DNA of 45,048 nt from assembly GCA_019322485.1 (NCBI GenBank), contig JAHWIK010000013.1:1-45048 (forward strand), in the 5' to 3' direction. Below, one piece after another: positions 16,118-24,238 of this stretch. The notes beneath the pieces were generated by a model that did not search any database, was not told where the DNA came from, and saw only the letters and a program-made list of their open reading frames with translations. Positions within the stretch are counted from its first letter, which is position 1. Each line of letters opens with the position of its first letter. A program made the translations under genes and the position numbers. This DNA is from Candidatus Woesearchaeota archaeon. GTDB lineage: Archaea; Nanobdellota; Nanobdellia; Woesearchaeales; JAHWIC01.

Positions 16118-16750
16118 TTAAGCAGGTTTGGCTACTAATTTGGCTTCTATTCCCCAAATTGCCTTTAGGTCTCTTACGTGTTCTGATACATCAATAAGTG
16201 CGGCTTTTAATCTGAGCTGTAGAATCTCTATCTCTCCGTTAAGTCTTCTCATTTCTATATACCCTAGTTTTTTGTGGGCTAAATCAGAAGCTGTTCTTTC
16301 TATTATTACCAATAAATCAGCAAGCTTCCTAATCTCCTTTGTGATTTTTATCAATAATGCCTCTTCATCTTTTTCTATCCTTATTATCTCTTTAACCCCA
16401 GTTAATGTTTTATAGGCTCCCTCAACTGCTTTTCTATTTATGGCTTCAATGTCTCTCTTTAGTTCTTTTCTTTCCATATATTCTTCTCTTTGTACTGTAG
16501 CTAAATCTGTACGTTCAATACGTGCCCACTCAGCAAGATCTTCTTGAGCTTTGATTGCTGCTGAAAAAACTTGTTTTGGGTTTCTTGGCTTCATCCCCCC
16601 TATAACCCTAGAAAGGGCTTTAGTTAACTTGGTTTCTCTCATAGCCAAGGCTACTCTTTCTTCAGTTATACCGCCAAGCGCAGATATAGTTTTTTTTCTA
16701 GCACTAACAACAAACGTATTAAAAGAATCTAAAAAAAAAGTAAGAGGCAT
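16118..16750 (-). CDS. Unknown helical (coiled-coil) protein
   Basis: 210 residues from ATG 16750, four bases after the stop of the upstream gene. Not recognised. The sequence is nearly all helix-forming with heptad-like Leu/Ile/Lys/Glu spacing from about 75 to 205 (ERKELKRDIEAINRK, EIRKLADLLVIIERTASDLA, EIEILQLRLKAALIDV). It has no cysteines, signal peptide or membrane span. It is a two-gene operon with the 157-residue gene before it. A structural or adaptor role is possible but unsupported. Confidence 0.7.
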   Translation of the reverse strand: MPLTFFLDSFNTFVVSARKKTISALGGITEERVALAMRETKLTKALSRVIGGMKPRNPKQVFSAAIKAQEDLAEWARIERTDLATVQREEYMERKELKRDIEAINRKAVEGAYKTLTGVKEIIRIEKDEEALLIKITKEIRKLADLLVIIERTASDLAHKKLGYIEMRRLNGEIEILQLRLKAALIDVSEHVRDLKAIWGIEAKLVAKPA

Positions 16751-16754
16751 AAAA

Positions 16755-17228
16755 TCAGCCAAATATCTTCCTTATAGTTCCCATCAGGCCTTTCTTTTCT
16801 GGCTGTTTTGGCTGAGCAATGGGCTCATTGTAGATTGTTATGTCGCGGTTGATTCGCTCTATATTCTCATTTAAGCGGCGCATATCAACTCTAAGAAGCC
16901 TTCTGTTTGTCAACAATAGCAGCATTCCTTGATCCTTGCTAACCAGGATATTGTCGAATTTGCTTGGCTCTGTGCCTGGCCTGATAAACTTGTTAATGTA
17001 ATATTTCCAGTCTGTGTTGTACTCTTCATCCATCTTCACTAACTCTATGACAACGCCTACATCGCGGTAGTTTCCCATGCTCTGCTCAAGCTTTTCTCTC
17101 GTCAAGCTGAAATCATTGTAGAGCTTTATTACATCTATATCCTTTATTGTCTGGTCGAATACAATAACCTGTTTTATGTTCTTATTAACAGAACTAAATT
17201 CCTTTATTCTAGATATCATTTCTTCCAT
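16755..17228 (-). CDS. Unknown small protein
   Basis: 157 residues from ATG 17228, with AAGGTGG a few bases upstream; this is better placed than the GTG at 17237. Not recognised. It appears mixed alpha/beta in the first 105 residues (VIVFDQTIKDIDVIKLYNDF, YRDVGVVIELVKMDEEYNTDWKYYINKF), then helical, ending in a basic tail (KQPEKKGLMGTIRKIFG) that could be amphipathic. It is coupled to the coiled-coil gene downstream, four bases apart. Confidence 0.7.
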   Translation of the reverse strand: MEEMISRIKEFSSVNKNIKQVIVFDQTIKDIDVIKLYNDFSLTREKLEQSMGNYRDVGVVIELVKMDEEYNTDWKYYINKFIRPGTEPSKFDNILVSKDQGMLLLLTNRRLLRVDMRRLNENIERINRDITIYNEPIAQPKQPEKKGLMGTIRKIFG

Positions 17229-17336
17229 CAAAACCACCTTTTTTCATGATATTAAGGTAGGTATTAGTATTTAAAGTTTTTTAATTATTTTGGGGTTTAG
17301 AAAAGTTTATTAAATAGTAGTTTGAGATTTATTCTT

Positions 17337-17474
17337 ATGTACCGAAGGGTAATTGAGTCTGGCACTGGAAAATGCAAGAAATGCGGGCATCAGATTAAGT
17401 CATGGGAGTATAAATGCCCTAAGTGCGGAACACCAAAGGAAGAGGAAAAGAAGGACATTAGTTTATCAGAATAG
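17337..17474 (+). CDS. Small zinc-ribbon protein
   Basis: 45 residues: MYRRVIESGTGKCKKCGHQ..., with CKKC (13-16) and CPKC (27-30) as a four-Cys zinc ribbon and a charged KEEEKK tail. Such mini zinc ribbons are common in archaea, with unknown RNA- or protein-binding roles. Its 3' end overlaps the convergent leuS end by 17 bp. A TATA-like TTTATTAAAT lies about 20-35 nt upstream. Confidence 0.65.
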   Translation: MYRRVIESGTGKCKKCGHQIKSWEYKCPKCGTPKEEEKKDISLSE

Positions 17475-20151
17475 CTGGCTTTCCGGGAGATGCGTTCTTT
17501 GCTTTTGCTTCTTTGCTGTCTTCTGCCTTGATTATTTCTATATCACAATTGAATTCTTCTACAATAAATTCTTTAGCGTCCTCTAAGGTGCTAAATTCTG
17601 TTTTTTGGTCTAAAACAGTTTGTGGAAGTTTAGTTAAATCCTTTAGCACTCCTGGAACTATTTTAGATATGTCCTTGCCATGCGGCTTTAAGTCTTTTTC
17701 AGCCATGCAGACAGAGATGAGTGCTTTCACATCCCTTGTTTTTTCAAGCTCAGTTTTTAAAATCTTCAGGAACAGATATTTCCATTTAGGGGATACAATT
17801 AAGGATATCTTTGCTGGTTTTTCTACCTTGATAAGCTTCAAGACATTGTTAATGTCGGATACTGTATCATGAATAACAGCCTCAGATGCTTCTGCTTTCT
17901 TGTCTATCTTTGACTCATCGTACTCAGGCCACTTCTTAAGAGAAACAAAGCCTACCTCAAATTTCTGCCAGATTTCTTCAGCTAAATGGGGTGTAAATGG
18001 GCATAATAATAAAGACAAAGTCCTTATTGAATTCTCATAAACCTCTTTGTTGACTTCATTTCTTGTATAGCTGCTTAAGGCACTAACAAATTCCATTATT
18101 GCGCCAATAGCTAAGCTAAGCTTAAACTCCTCTATTAATTCTGTAACTTTCTTTATTGTGCGGTGTAATTTACCAACTATGTGCTTGTCTTTGTTTGTTA
18201 GTTCTTTCCCGTCAGAATATTTGATATTCTCTGTTAAGTTCCACACCTTATTCAGGAACCTAAAGCAGCCACCAACTCCTTGGTCTGACCAATCAAGCTC
18301 TTTTTCTGGAAGAGCTGCAAACAAGATAAATAATCTTGCAGTATCAGGGCCGTATTTTTTGATTATTTCTCCAGGATCAACTGTATTACCTAACGATTTT
18401 GACATCTTTGCGCCATCTTTAATTACCATGCCCTGGCACAACAAGCTCGCGAAAGGTTCATCAACATTAGTCAAACCTAAGTCTCTCAGGGCCTTTGTAA
18501 AGAATCTAGCATAAATCAAGTGCATACATGCATGTTCAATGCCTCCAATGTACTGGTCAACAGGCATCCAGTATTTTGCAGCTTTCTTGTCAAAGGGTAA
18601 TTTATCTTCTTTAGGGCTGCAGTATCTAAAGAAATACCAGGAGGAATCAACAAAAGTGTCCATTGTGTCTGTCTCACGTCTTGCAGAGTCTCCGCATTTT
18701 GGACAAGCAGTATTTACAAAGGAATCTGATGTTTCCAAGGGATTTCCCTTGCCACTGAATTTAACATCATTTGGGAGTGTGATGGGAAGATCCTTGTCTG
18801 GTACAGGAACTGCACCGCATTTGTCACAGTAGATTATCGGGATTGGTGTTCCCCAGTATCTTTGACGGGAGATTAGCCAGTCTTTTAGCTTGTAGTTTAT
18901 TGTTTTCTTTCCCCACCCTTTTTTCTGAGCAAAGTTAGCAATGTCTTCCATTGCGTCTCTGTTACTTGAGCCATTAAATTCTCCTGAATTAATCATAACT
19001 CCTTCATCTACATATGCTCTTGACATCTTATTAGAATCAAGATCGTATGTTGGAGAGTTAATCACAACCTTTAGAGGAAGCTTGTATTTCTTAGCAAACT
19101 CAAAATCCCTTTGGTCATGTGTAGGAACAGCCATTACAGCTCCTGTTCCATACTCATACAAAGCGTAATCAGCAACCCACAAAGGACATTTGTCTCCCGT
19201 AAAAGGATTTATGAAATACTTTCCTAAGAAAACTCCGTTCTTTTCTTTTCCTTCAGAGGTTCTTTCGATTATGCTCTGTTTGTTTACTTTAGCAATAAAC
19301 TTCTTGACCTCTTTTTCCTTATCAGTTCCTTTTGTCCATTCAATAACCTTAGGATGTTCTGCAGCTAAAACTAAGTAAGTGATTCCATAAACAGTATCGA
19401 CCCTTGTTGTATATGTCTCGATTTCATCAATCTTCTTACCATTTTCGTCTACAACATCAAACTTTAATGTGACACCATGACTTTTACCAATCCAGTTCTC
19501 CTGCATTATCTTTACTCTTTCAGGCCAATGCTCCAATTTCTTTATATCTTCAAGTAACTCTTCAGCATATTCGGTTATTTTGAAAAACCATTGTTCAATC
19601 TCCTTTTTGTCAACTTCGGTATTGCATCTCCAACATTTGCCATCATGCACTTGTTCATTAGCAAGAACCGTATTGCATTTATTGCACCAATTGACATTAG
19701 CCTTCTTCTTGTAAGCCAGCCCTTTCTCAAATAATTTTAAGAAAATCCACTGATTCCAGCGGTAATACTCGGGGTCCATTGTAGGGACTAGTCTGTCCCA
19801 GTCATAACTTAGGCCAAGCATCTTTTGCTGCTGCTTCATCATTTCTATGCACTTTAGGGTCCATTCCTTTGGATGTGACTTATTCTTTATGGCGGCATTC
19901 TCTGCAGGCAAACCTAAAGAATCATAACCAGTAGGATATAGAACATTAAACCCGTTCATTCTCTTATAGCGTGCAAATGCATCTCCAATAGAATAATTCC
20001 TTACATGACCCATATGCAAATAACCAGAAGGATATGGGAACATCTCTAGAACATAGTATTTTTTCTTCTTAGGGTCTTCCTTTACCTTGAATATTCCCTT
20101 CTCTGCCCATTTCTTCTGCCACTTTTGGGCTATTTTGTTGAAGTCAGTCAT
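17458..20151 (-). CDS. leuS: Leucyl-tRNA synthetase, bacterial type
   Basis: 897 residues, class I synthetase charging tRNA-Leu. Signatures are HMGH (46-49) in YPSGYLHMGHVRNYSIGDAFAR and KMSKS (582-586) followed by LGNTVDPGEII. The inserted CP1 editing domain has TYTTRVDTVYGITYLVLAAEHP and GTGAVMAVPTHDQRD, and a zinc-like CNKCN...CWRC is present. The insertion arrangement (ETDTMDTFVDSSWYFFRYCSP, GGIEHACMHLIYARFFTKALRDLG before KMSKS) is that of bacterial LeuRS, not the longer archaeal/eukaryotic form. The protein is therefore probably of bacterial origin by old transfer. The gene stands alone, with two tRNA-Leu genes in the same window. Confidence 0.95.
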   Translation of the reverse strand: MTDFNKIAQKWQKKWAEKGIFKVKEDPKKKKYYVLEMFPYPSGYLHMGHVRNYSIGDAFARYKRMNGFNVLYPTGYDSLGLPAENAAIKNKSHPKEWTLKCIEMMKQQQKMLGLSYDWDRLVPTMDPEYYRWNQWIFLKLFEKGLAYKKKANVNWCNKCNTVLANEQVHDGKCWRCNTEVDKKEIEQWFFKITEYAEELLEDIKKLEHWPERVKIMQENWIGKSHGVTLKFDVVDENGKKIDEIETYTTRVDTVYGITYLVLAAEHPKVIEWTKGTDKEKEVKKFIAKVNKQSIIERTSEGKEKNGVFLGKYFINPFTGDKCPLWVADYALYEYGTGAVMAVPTHDQRDFEFAKKYKLPLKVVINSPTYDLDSNKMSRAYVDEGVMINSGEFNGSSNRDAMEDIANFAQKKGWGKKTINYKLKDWLISRQRYWGTPIPIIYCDKCGAVPVPDKDLPITLPNDVKFSGKGNPLETSDSFVNTACPKCGDSARRETDTMDTFVDSSWYFFRYCSPKEDKLPFDKKAAKYWMPVDQYIGGIEHACMHLIYARFFTKALRDLGLTNVDEPFASLLCQGMVIKDGAKMSKSLGNTVDPGEIIKKYGPDTARLFILFAALPEKELDWSDQGVGGCFRFLNKVWNLTENIKYSDGKELTNKDKHIVGKLHRTIKKVTELIEEFKLSLAIGAIMEFVSALSSYTRNEVNKEVYENSIRTLSLLLCPFTPHLAEEIWQKFEVGFVSLKKWPEYDESKIDKKAEASEAVIHDTVSDINNVLKLIKVEKPAKISLIVSPKWKYLFLKILKTELEKTRDVKALISVCMAEKDLKPHGKDISKIVPGVLKDLTKLPQTVLDQKTEFSTLEDAKEFIVEEFNCDIEIIKAEDSKEAKAKNASPGKPAILIN

Positions 20152-20218
20152 AAGAGCAAGTAAAATATAGTAATTATTTAAAGTTTTAGGAATAAGAATA
20201 GAAAAAAATTAGAATCAA

Positions 20219-20269
20219 CAAAAATATTAAGATATTTTTGAGGTTCAAAAAATCTACGATTTTTAGAAC
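20219..20269. repeat. Two tandem hairpins at the rpoN 3' end
   Basis: CAAAAATAT-TAAG-ATATTTTTG (20219-20240, perfect 9 bp) and GTTCAAAAAATC-TAC-GATTTTTAGAAC (20243-20269, one mismatch). The second contains the rpoN stop codon. They lie between rpoN and leuS and could end the ribosomal operon transcript, or be a member of the window's dispersed palindromic elements. Confidence 0.6.
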
Positions 20270-20460
20270 TTCTTGAATTGTGCTGCTGTATCGATTAAAT
20301 CAACATGGCCAAGGAACATTGACCTGCAGCAATACCTTTCTAAGCCAAGTTCATCCATTACTTTCTTTCCATCTTCGCCATTTGCAATCTTTTCCTTATA
20401 GGTTTCCCATAGATGGCCAATTGGTTTCCCACAGCTCCAACATCGTATTGGTATTATCAT
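20263..20460 (-). CDS. rpoN: DNA-directed RNA polymerase subunit N (Rpo10)
   Basis: 65 residues from ATG 20460 (MIIPIRCWSCGKPIGHLWETYKE); GAGAGGT lies just upstream, so the longer frame from 20511 is rejected. Zinc site: CWSC near the N-terminus and the CC pair in LERYCCRSMFLGHVDLID, the invariant Rpo10/RPB10 signature. It belongs to the RNA polymerase assembly platform with RpoD and RpoL. It is the last gene of the ribosomal operon here, 10 bases after rps9. Confidence 0.96.
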   Translation of the reverse strand: MIIPIRCWSCGKPIGHLWETYKEKIANGEDGKKVMDELGLERYCCRSMFLGHVDLIDTAAQFKKF

Positions 20461-20470
20461 TTTTACCTCT

Positions 20471-20866
20471 CTACCTGTATGATTTCTGTTTTTTTGCTCG
20501 TGCCTTACCATGGCAGTTTGGCTTGTGTGTTTCTTTCCTTCTCACATCAGCAACCAAAAGATTACGGTCGTAATTCAAAAATACCTGTTCAAGCTTTTTA
20601 TCATAAGCCACTAGAGCCCTTGCTACAGCAAGTCTTGCTGCTTCTGCTTGAGAGTTAATTCCTCCGCCTGTGGAGTTAATGCTGATATTCACCTTATTCA
20701 CCACATCCCCAGCCAGAAGCAATGGTTCCCTAAGCTTTAATCTTGATAGCTTAGGCTGATACTCGTCTATTAGTATATTGTTTATTTTTACAATTCCCTT
20801 GCCTTCATTCAGGGTTGCTCGTGCTATAGCAGTCTTTCTTTTTCCTGATTTATGGATTATTTTCAT
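20471..20866 (-). CDS. rps9: 30S ribosomal protein S9 (uS9)
   Basis: 131 residues from ATG 20866 (MKIIHKSGKRKTAIARATLNEGKG), whose ATG overlaps the rpl13 stop (ATGA). It has the GGGINSQAEAARLAVARALVAYD core and the basic C-terminal tail DVRRKETHKPNCHGKARAKKQKSYR that reaches the P-site tRNA. The position after rpl13 and before rpoN is the conserved archaeal order. Confidence 0.97.
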   Translation of the reverse strand: MKIIHKSGKRKTAIARATLNEGKGIVKINNILIDEYQPKLSRLKLREPLLLAGDVVNKVNISINSTGGGINSQAEAARLAVARALVAYDKKLEQVFLNYDRNLLVADVRRKETHKPNCHGKARAKKQKSYR

Positions 20867-21276
20867 TTGGACCCCATCAATTTGCAAATATTTCCGACAG
20901 CTGTGTATTTAAGATAAGGTAATTTTGAAGCTGCTGCCTGCTTAATTGTTTCTGCTTTTTTATCTTTGAGTTTTGGAGGAACACCAACCCAGCAGTGTAT
21001 ATTTTTGAATGCTTTTTTTCCTCGGTCTGTTTTATACGGAATCATGCCCCTTATTGTTCTTCTTACAAGCGCGTCTGGCTGCCTAGGATAGTAAGGTCCC
21101 TGCAATGGAATGCCTCTCTGTCTTTTTCTTAGAGAATTATTATAGATTTGTTTTTTCTTGCCTGATATGACTGATTTTTCACTATTTATTATGTCTAGCT
21201 TTTCTCCCAGCAAAGCCTTCTTAGCAGTATATGAAGCAAGCCTTCCCAAGATTAAATCTGTTGCGTCTATAATCAT
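20863..21276 (-). CDS. rpl13: 50S ribosomal protein L13 (uL13)
   Basis: 137 residues: MIIDATDLILGRLASYTAKKALLGEKLDIINSEK is the archaeal/eukaryotic L13 start, with RRTIRGMIPYKTDRGKKAFKNIHCWVGVP in the middle. Coupled to rps9 by a four-base overlap, and one base after the rpl18e stop. Confidence 0.97.
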   Translation of the reverse strand: MIIDATDLILGRLASYTAKKALLGEKLDIINSEKSVISGKKKQIYNNSLRKRQRGIPLQGPYYPRQPDALVRRTIRGMIPYKTDRGKKAFKNIHCWVGVPPKLKDKKAETIKQAAASKLPYLKYTAVGNICKLMGSK

Positions 21277-21277
21277 C

Positions 21278-21640
21278 TTAGCCTATTATCCTTACCTTTT
21301 TTCCTTTTGGGCTCTCTTTCAGCAATTCTGAGAGCTGGACTATCTTTGAACCGGATTTTTGGATCTTTTCTTTTGCTGCACCTGAAAATTTGAAGGCAGC
21401 TATAGTAAGCTTCTGGTTAAGTGCTCCGCCAGCTAGTACTTTTCCTGGAACGATGATTGTTTCGTTCTCTTTTGCGCATTTGTCTATTTTTGAAAGGTTT
21501 ACTATCCTGCGGTTTCTTGTAGGTTTTTCTAGGTCAACAGCTATTCTTTTCCATAATGAGATCTTCTGTTCTATTGATTGCTTCTTCAATTCCCCGATTA
21601 AACCCAGCAAATTTGGGTTTGTTGGTCCTGTTGATTTCAT
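21278..21640 (-). CDS. rpl18e: 50S ribosomal protein L18e (eL18)
   Basis: 120 residues from ATG 21640 (MKSTGPTNPNLLGLIGELKKQSIEQ), which matches the normal L18e start (TNP-L--LI-ELKK). A longer frame from 21679 would add 13 residues encoded by the T arm and acceptor strand of the tRNA-Leu gene just upstream, and is rejected. The rest carries NRRIVNLSKIDKCA and VPGKVLAGGALNQKLTIAAFKFSGAAKEKI. There is no Shine-Dalgarno; only 13 nt separate tRNA and ATG, so cleavage at the tRNA 3' end would leave an almost leaderless mRNA. Confidence 0.95.
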   Translation of the reverse strand: MKSTGPTNPNLLGLIGELKKQSIEQKISLWKRIAVDLEKPTRNRRIVNLSKIDKCAKENETIIVPGKVLAGGALNQKLTIAAFKFSGAAKEKIQKSGSKIVQLSELLKESPKGKKVRIIG

Positions 21641-21653
21641 CTTATTATTAAAA

Positions 21654-21824
21654 TGCGGGAGACGGGTCTTTCTTGCCATAATCCCTGCGGATTAACGGCG
21701 TTCGAACCCGCGCAGCCACTAAGGCACAAGGCGTTTGATATTCATATCCTCAACCTTGCTCATTTGACCATTGCAGCTAGCGAGCCTCGTCTTGCAAGAC
21801 TCAGCATGTCTCTGACACCCCCGC
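21654..21824 (-). tRNA. tRNA-Leu(GAG) with three introns
   Basis: Acceptor GCGGGGG (21824-21818) pairs with CTCCCGC (21661-21655), A73 at 21654. Anticodon stem CAAGG/CCTTG encloses anticodon GAG (21751-21749). Intron 1 (D loop) about 21809-21771, 39 nt; its removal gives GAGTGGTCAAA, as in the other tRNA-Leu. Intron 2 (37/38) 21747-21733, 15 nt; exact BHB: TTGA/TCAA helix, bulges GG^A and AC^G. Intron 3 (T loop, 59/60) 21700-21668, 33 nt, with a strong internal hairpin; its removal restores GCGGG-TTCGAAA-CCCGT. The mature length is 84 nt, and the variable arm (15 nt) equals that of tRNA-Leu(CAA). It sits between rpoD and rpl18e, the place of a tRNA-Leu in haloarchaeal operons. The D-loop borders are the least certain. 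Confidence 0.85.
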
Positions 21825-21840
21825 ATGAAAGCAGGTGTGT

Positions 21841-22626
21841 TTATTTTGCAATATCTGATGCCAGCTCATCAAGCTGCTCTCCTAAGAGTTTTGCAGCTTC
21901 TATTACCATCTTCTTGGGGTCAAGCTGGCCCCATGATTCTACATAAAAAACAAATTCTGTATTATCATAATTGAGTTTTATGCCTTCATCAGCATCAACA
22001 CATGCTTCGCATAAATGGCAGCTTAACAATTTATCTTTGTTTATGGTGAGCTTGCCTTCTTTTAGTTCAAATATATCTACTGGGCATGCTTCTACAACAG
22101 ATTCAGGATTTTTAACGCTTCCCAGCTCGATTGATGGTTTGTACTTATAATAAACAAGACCTGGGCTCCACTTCATGTGTTCTTTTCCTTGGCCAAGCAT
22201 TGCTGTTGCTTCTACCTCTACATCTTGTCCCTTAAGGAGTTTTACTATCTGCAGCTTAGGATAAACTGGCTTTATTGCTGAATCCTTTGATTTTATATCT
22301 GAAGCGTAAACTACAGCAGGACCTTTTGCCTTTAGAGTCATCTTAAGCTGGCATCTTGCACAGCCCTCTCCCTTGCACTTGCATTTTCGAGGCAGGTTGT
22401 ATGACTTAAGGTCTGTTGTCAGAGGCACTAAACCGAGCCTATGTGCAACCATTTCATCATATAAAATTGAATTATTTTTTCTGAGTTCGACATCTTCTAT
22501 TGCCATTACAGGAACCTCTTCTGTTATTAGTCTACGTAAAGCATTTGCAAAAGCTGGTGTAGACCCCTTTAAAATAAAAGATAATTTGCCAGCCTCTTTG
22601 TCCCGCTCTAGCATTCGTATTTCCAT
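21841..22626 (-). CDS. rpoD: DNA-directed RNA polymerase subunit D (Rpo3), Fe-S type
   Basis: 261 residues: MEIRMLERDKEAGKLSFILKGSTPAFANALRRLITEEVPVMAIEDVEL is the alpha-like dimerisation domain that assembles with RpoL. The inserted domain has CKCKGEGCARCQLKM and a ferredoxin-like VEACPVDIFELKEGK...LLSCHLCEACVDADEGI, so it probably retains a [4Fe-4S] cluster as in many archaea. It overlaps the rps11 stop by one base (TAATG) and is followed after 16 nt by tRNA-Leu(GAG). Confidence 0.96.
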   Translation of the reverse strand: MEIRMLERDKEAGKLSFILKGSTPAFANALRRLITEEVPVMAIEDVELRKNNSILYDEMVAHRLGLVPLTTDLKSYNLPRKCKCKGEGCARCQLKMTLKAKGPAVVYASDIKSKDSAIKPVYPKLQIVKLLKGQDVEVEATAMLGQGKEHMKWSPGLVYYKYKPSIELGSVKNPESVVEACPVDIFELKEGKLTINKDKLLSCHLCEACVDADEGIKLNYDNTEFVFYVESWGQLDPKKMVIEAAKLLGEQLDELASDIAK

Positions 22627-23027
22627 TATACCCTTCTACCCCTCCTTGCATCTTTTTTTCTGCAGCCATCGTGAGGCATAGGCGTAACGTCCTCTATTAT
22701 ACCTATACGTAAACCCATTCTTGATAAAGCCCTAACAGCAGCTTGAGCACCAGGCCCAGGATTGTTCGGACCGTTATGGCCGCCAGGAGCCCTTATTTTA
22801 ACATGGATTGCATTAATTCCCTTTTCAAGCGCTGTTTCTGCAGCTTTCTTTGCAGCCACCATTGCTGCTGTTGGTGAGGATTCCATACGGTCGGACTTCA
22901 CCACCATCCCTCCAGAAGCTTTTGCAAGGGTTTGTGTTCCAGTAATATCAGTGATATGGATTATTGTGTTATTGTAAGATGCATATATATGCGCAATTCC
23001 CCATCTGGTGGATTCATATCTTTGCAT
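22626..23027 (-). CDS. rps11: 30S ribosomal protein S11 (uS11)
   Basis: 133 residues: WGIAHIYASYNNTIIHITDITGTQTLAKASGGMVVKSDRMESSPTAAMVAAKKAAE and the C-terminal IIEDVTPMPHDGCRKKDARRGRRV are diagnostic. It is a platform protein of the small subunit. The ATG follows the rps4 stop by two bases; the order rps13-rps4-rps11-rpoD is archaeal. Confidence 0.97.
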   Translation of the reverse strand: MQRYESTRWGIAHIYASYNNTIIHITDITGTQTLAKASGGMVVKSDRMESSPTAAMVAAKKAAETALEKGINAIHVKIRAPGGHNGPNNPGPGAQAAVRALSRMGLRIGIIEDVTPMPHDGCRKKDARRGRRV

Positions 23028-23029
23028 TT

Positions 23030-23698
23030 TTATTTCTCCTCTTCAGTTTTTTCCTGCTTTTCTTTCTGCTCTTCCTTTGGCTTTTCTTCCTGTTTCTTTT
23101 CTGTCTTCTTCTTTTTAGGTGCTTTTTTCTTAGGAGATTTCTTCTTTTCCTTTTTTTCTTCCGGCTTTTTGACAGGCTTTTTTTCCTCAACAAACCTCTC
23201 AGGATGATCAGGATTTGATAATGAGGACTTTGCCCTGAAGTTTATTGAAACCTCTTCATCTCTTGATATCAGGTAAGAGGGTCTGGTCATGTTTTTGCCA
23301 CCCACAAAAATATGGCTGTGGGTTATGAACTGCCTTGCCTGCTTTATTGACCTGGCCAGATTTTTCTTGAAAACCAATGTTTGCAAGCGTCTGTTCATTA
23401 TATCCTTGATAGTTATTGTCAGTACATCCTCAAGCTTTGAATCCTTATCAAGCAAAGCCAAGGAGTATAATTTTGCCAGGAGCTGGGAGCGTTCAATCTC
23501 AGACTGTTTTGTTTTGGTTGTGGTCAGCTTCTTTGCCTGTGCATAGAATTTTTTCAGGATGGAATGCATCTTCCATATTTCACGCTTATTTTTCAGGCCA
23601 TATTCCTTGAAGAGTGTCCTTTCCTCTTCTATCCTGGTTTTCTGCCAAGGATGAGTTGGAGGATAGAATTTCTTTTTCTGTTTCTTTATGTCTCCCAT
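23030..23698 (-). CDS. rps4: 30S ribosomal protein S4 (uS4) with charged tail
   Basis: 222 residues. The core (1-165) is archaeal S4: MGDIKKQKKKFYPPTHPWQKTRIEEE, ending in the S4 RNA-binding domain RQFITHSHIFVGGKNMTRPSYLISRDEEVSI. Residues 166-222 form a Lys/Glu-rich low-complexity tail (blocks of KKPEEKKEKKK type) that is longer than usual for the family. Such extensions recur in this genome (see scpB). One base after rps13. Confidence 0.96.
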   Translation of the reverse strand: MGDIKKQKKKFYPPTHPWQKTRIEEERTLFKEYGLKNKREIWKMHSILKKFYAQAKKLTTTKTKQSEIERSQLLAKLYSLALLDKDSKLEDVLTITIKDIMNRRLQTLVFKKNLARSIKQARQFITHSHIFVGGKNMTRPSYLISRDEEVSINFRAKSSLSNPDHPERFVEEKKPVKKPEEKKEKKKSPKKKAPKKKKTEKKQEEKPKEEQKEKQEKTEEEK

Positions 23699-23699
23699 T

Positions 23700-24182
23700 T
23701 TATACTCTGCCTGCCTTTACTCCTGATTTCTTCTTTACACCAAGAGATACACTTCCCTTATTTTTCCTGAAGTTTGATTTTGTGCGCTGGCCTCTTACGG
23801 GCAGCCCATATGAATGCCTCATCCCCCTATAGCACCTTATCTTCCTGAGAATTTTAATATCATTTTCCTGCTGGAATCTAAGGTCACCAGACAGCAAATG
23901 TTTTGATGTGCCATCAGCCATATCTTTCCTTCTGTTTGCCAACCACTCAGGGATATTGGACTTCAATGGATTTTCTATTATATCACTTAGCTTCTTTATT
24001 TCGTCATCAGTTAAGTTGCCTGCTTTCTTAGCATGGTCTATGCCCAATATATTGCATACTGCATTTGAGAACATGAAATTAACTCCCTTTATTTTCCTAA
24101 GAGCCTGCAGGACAGCTCTATTTCCATCTAGATCTGTGTTTGCGATACGCACTAAATGTTTGAAATCTTTTTCTTCTGGCAT
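23700..24182 (-). CDS. rps13: 30S ribosomal protein S13 (uS13)
   Basis: 160 residues: FKHLVRIANTDLDGNRAVLQALRKIKGVNFMFSNAVCNILGID opens the H2TH-like fold, and IRCYRGMRHSYGLPVRGQRTKSNFRKNKGSVSLGVKKKSG is the conserved tail. First gene of the ribosomal operon; it has a 5' region of about 60 nt after a TATA box near 24270. Confidence 0.97.
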   Translation of the reverse strand: MPEEKDFKHLVRIANTDLDGNRAVLQALRKIKGVNFMFSNAVCNILGIDHAKKAGNLTDDEIKKLSDIIENPLKSNIPEWLANRRKDMADGTSKHLLSGDLRFQQENDIKILRKIRCYRGMRHSYGLPVRGQRTKSNFRKNKGSVSLGVKKKSGVKAGRV

Positions 24183-24238
24183 TTTGTTAGTATAGCTTAT
24201 AGAATTCTAAAATAAGAACCCTACAAGCGCTATTCACT

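Noticed and set aside
21679..21841. Gap between rpl18e and rpoD first looked like a broken tRNA with a mispaired T arm
   Set aside because: Allowing the T-loop intron moves the acceptor 3' strand to 21661-21655 and restores every stem, so it is an intron-bearing tRNA and not a pseudogene.
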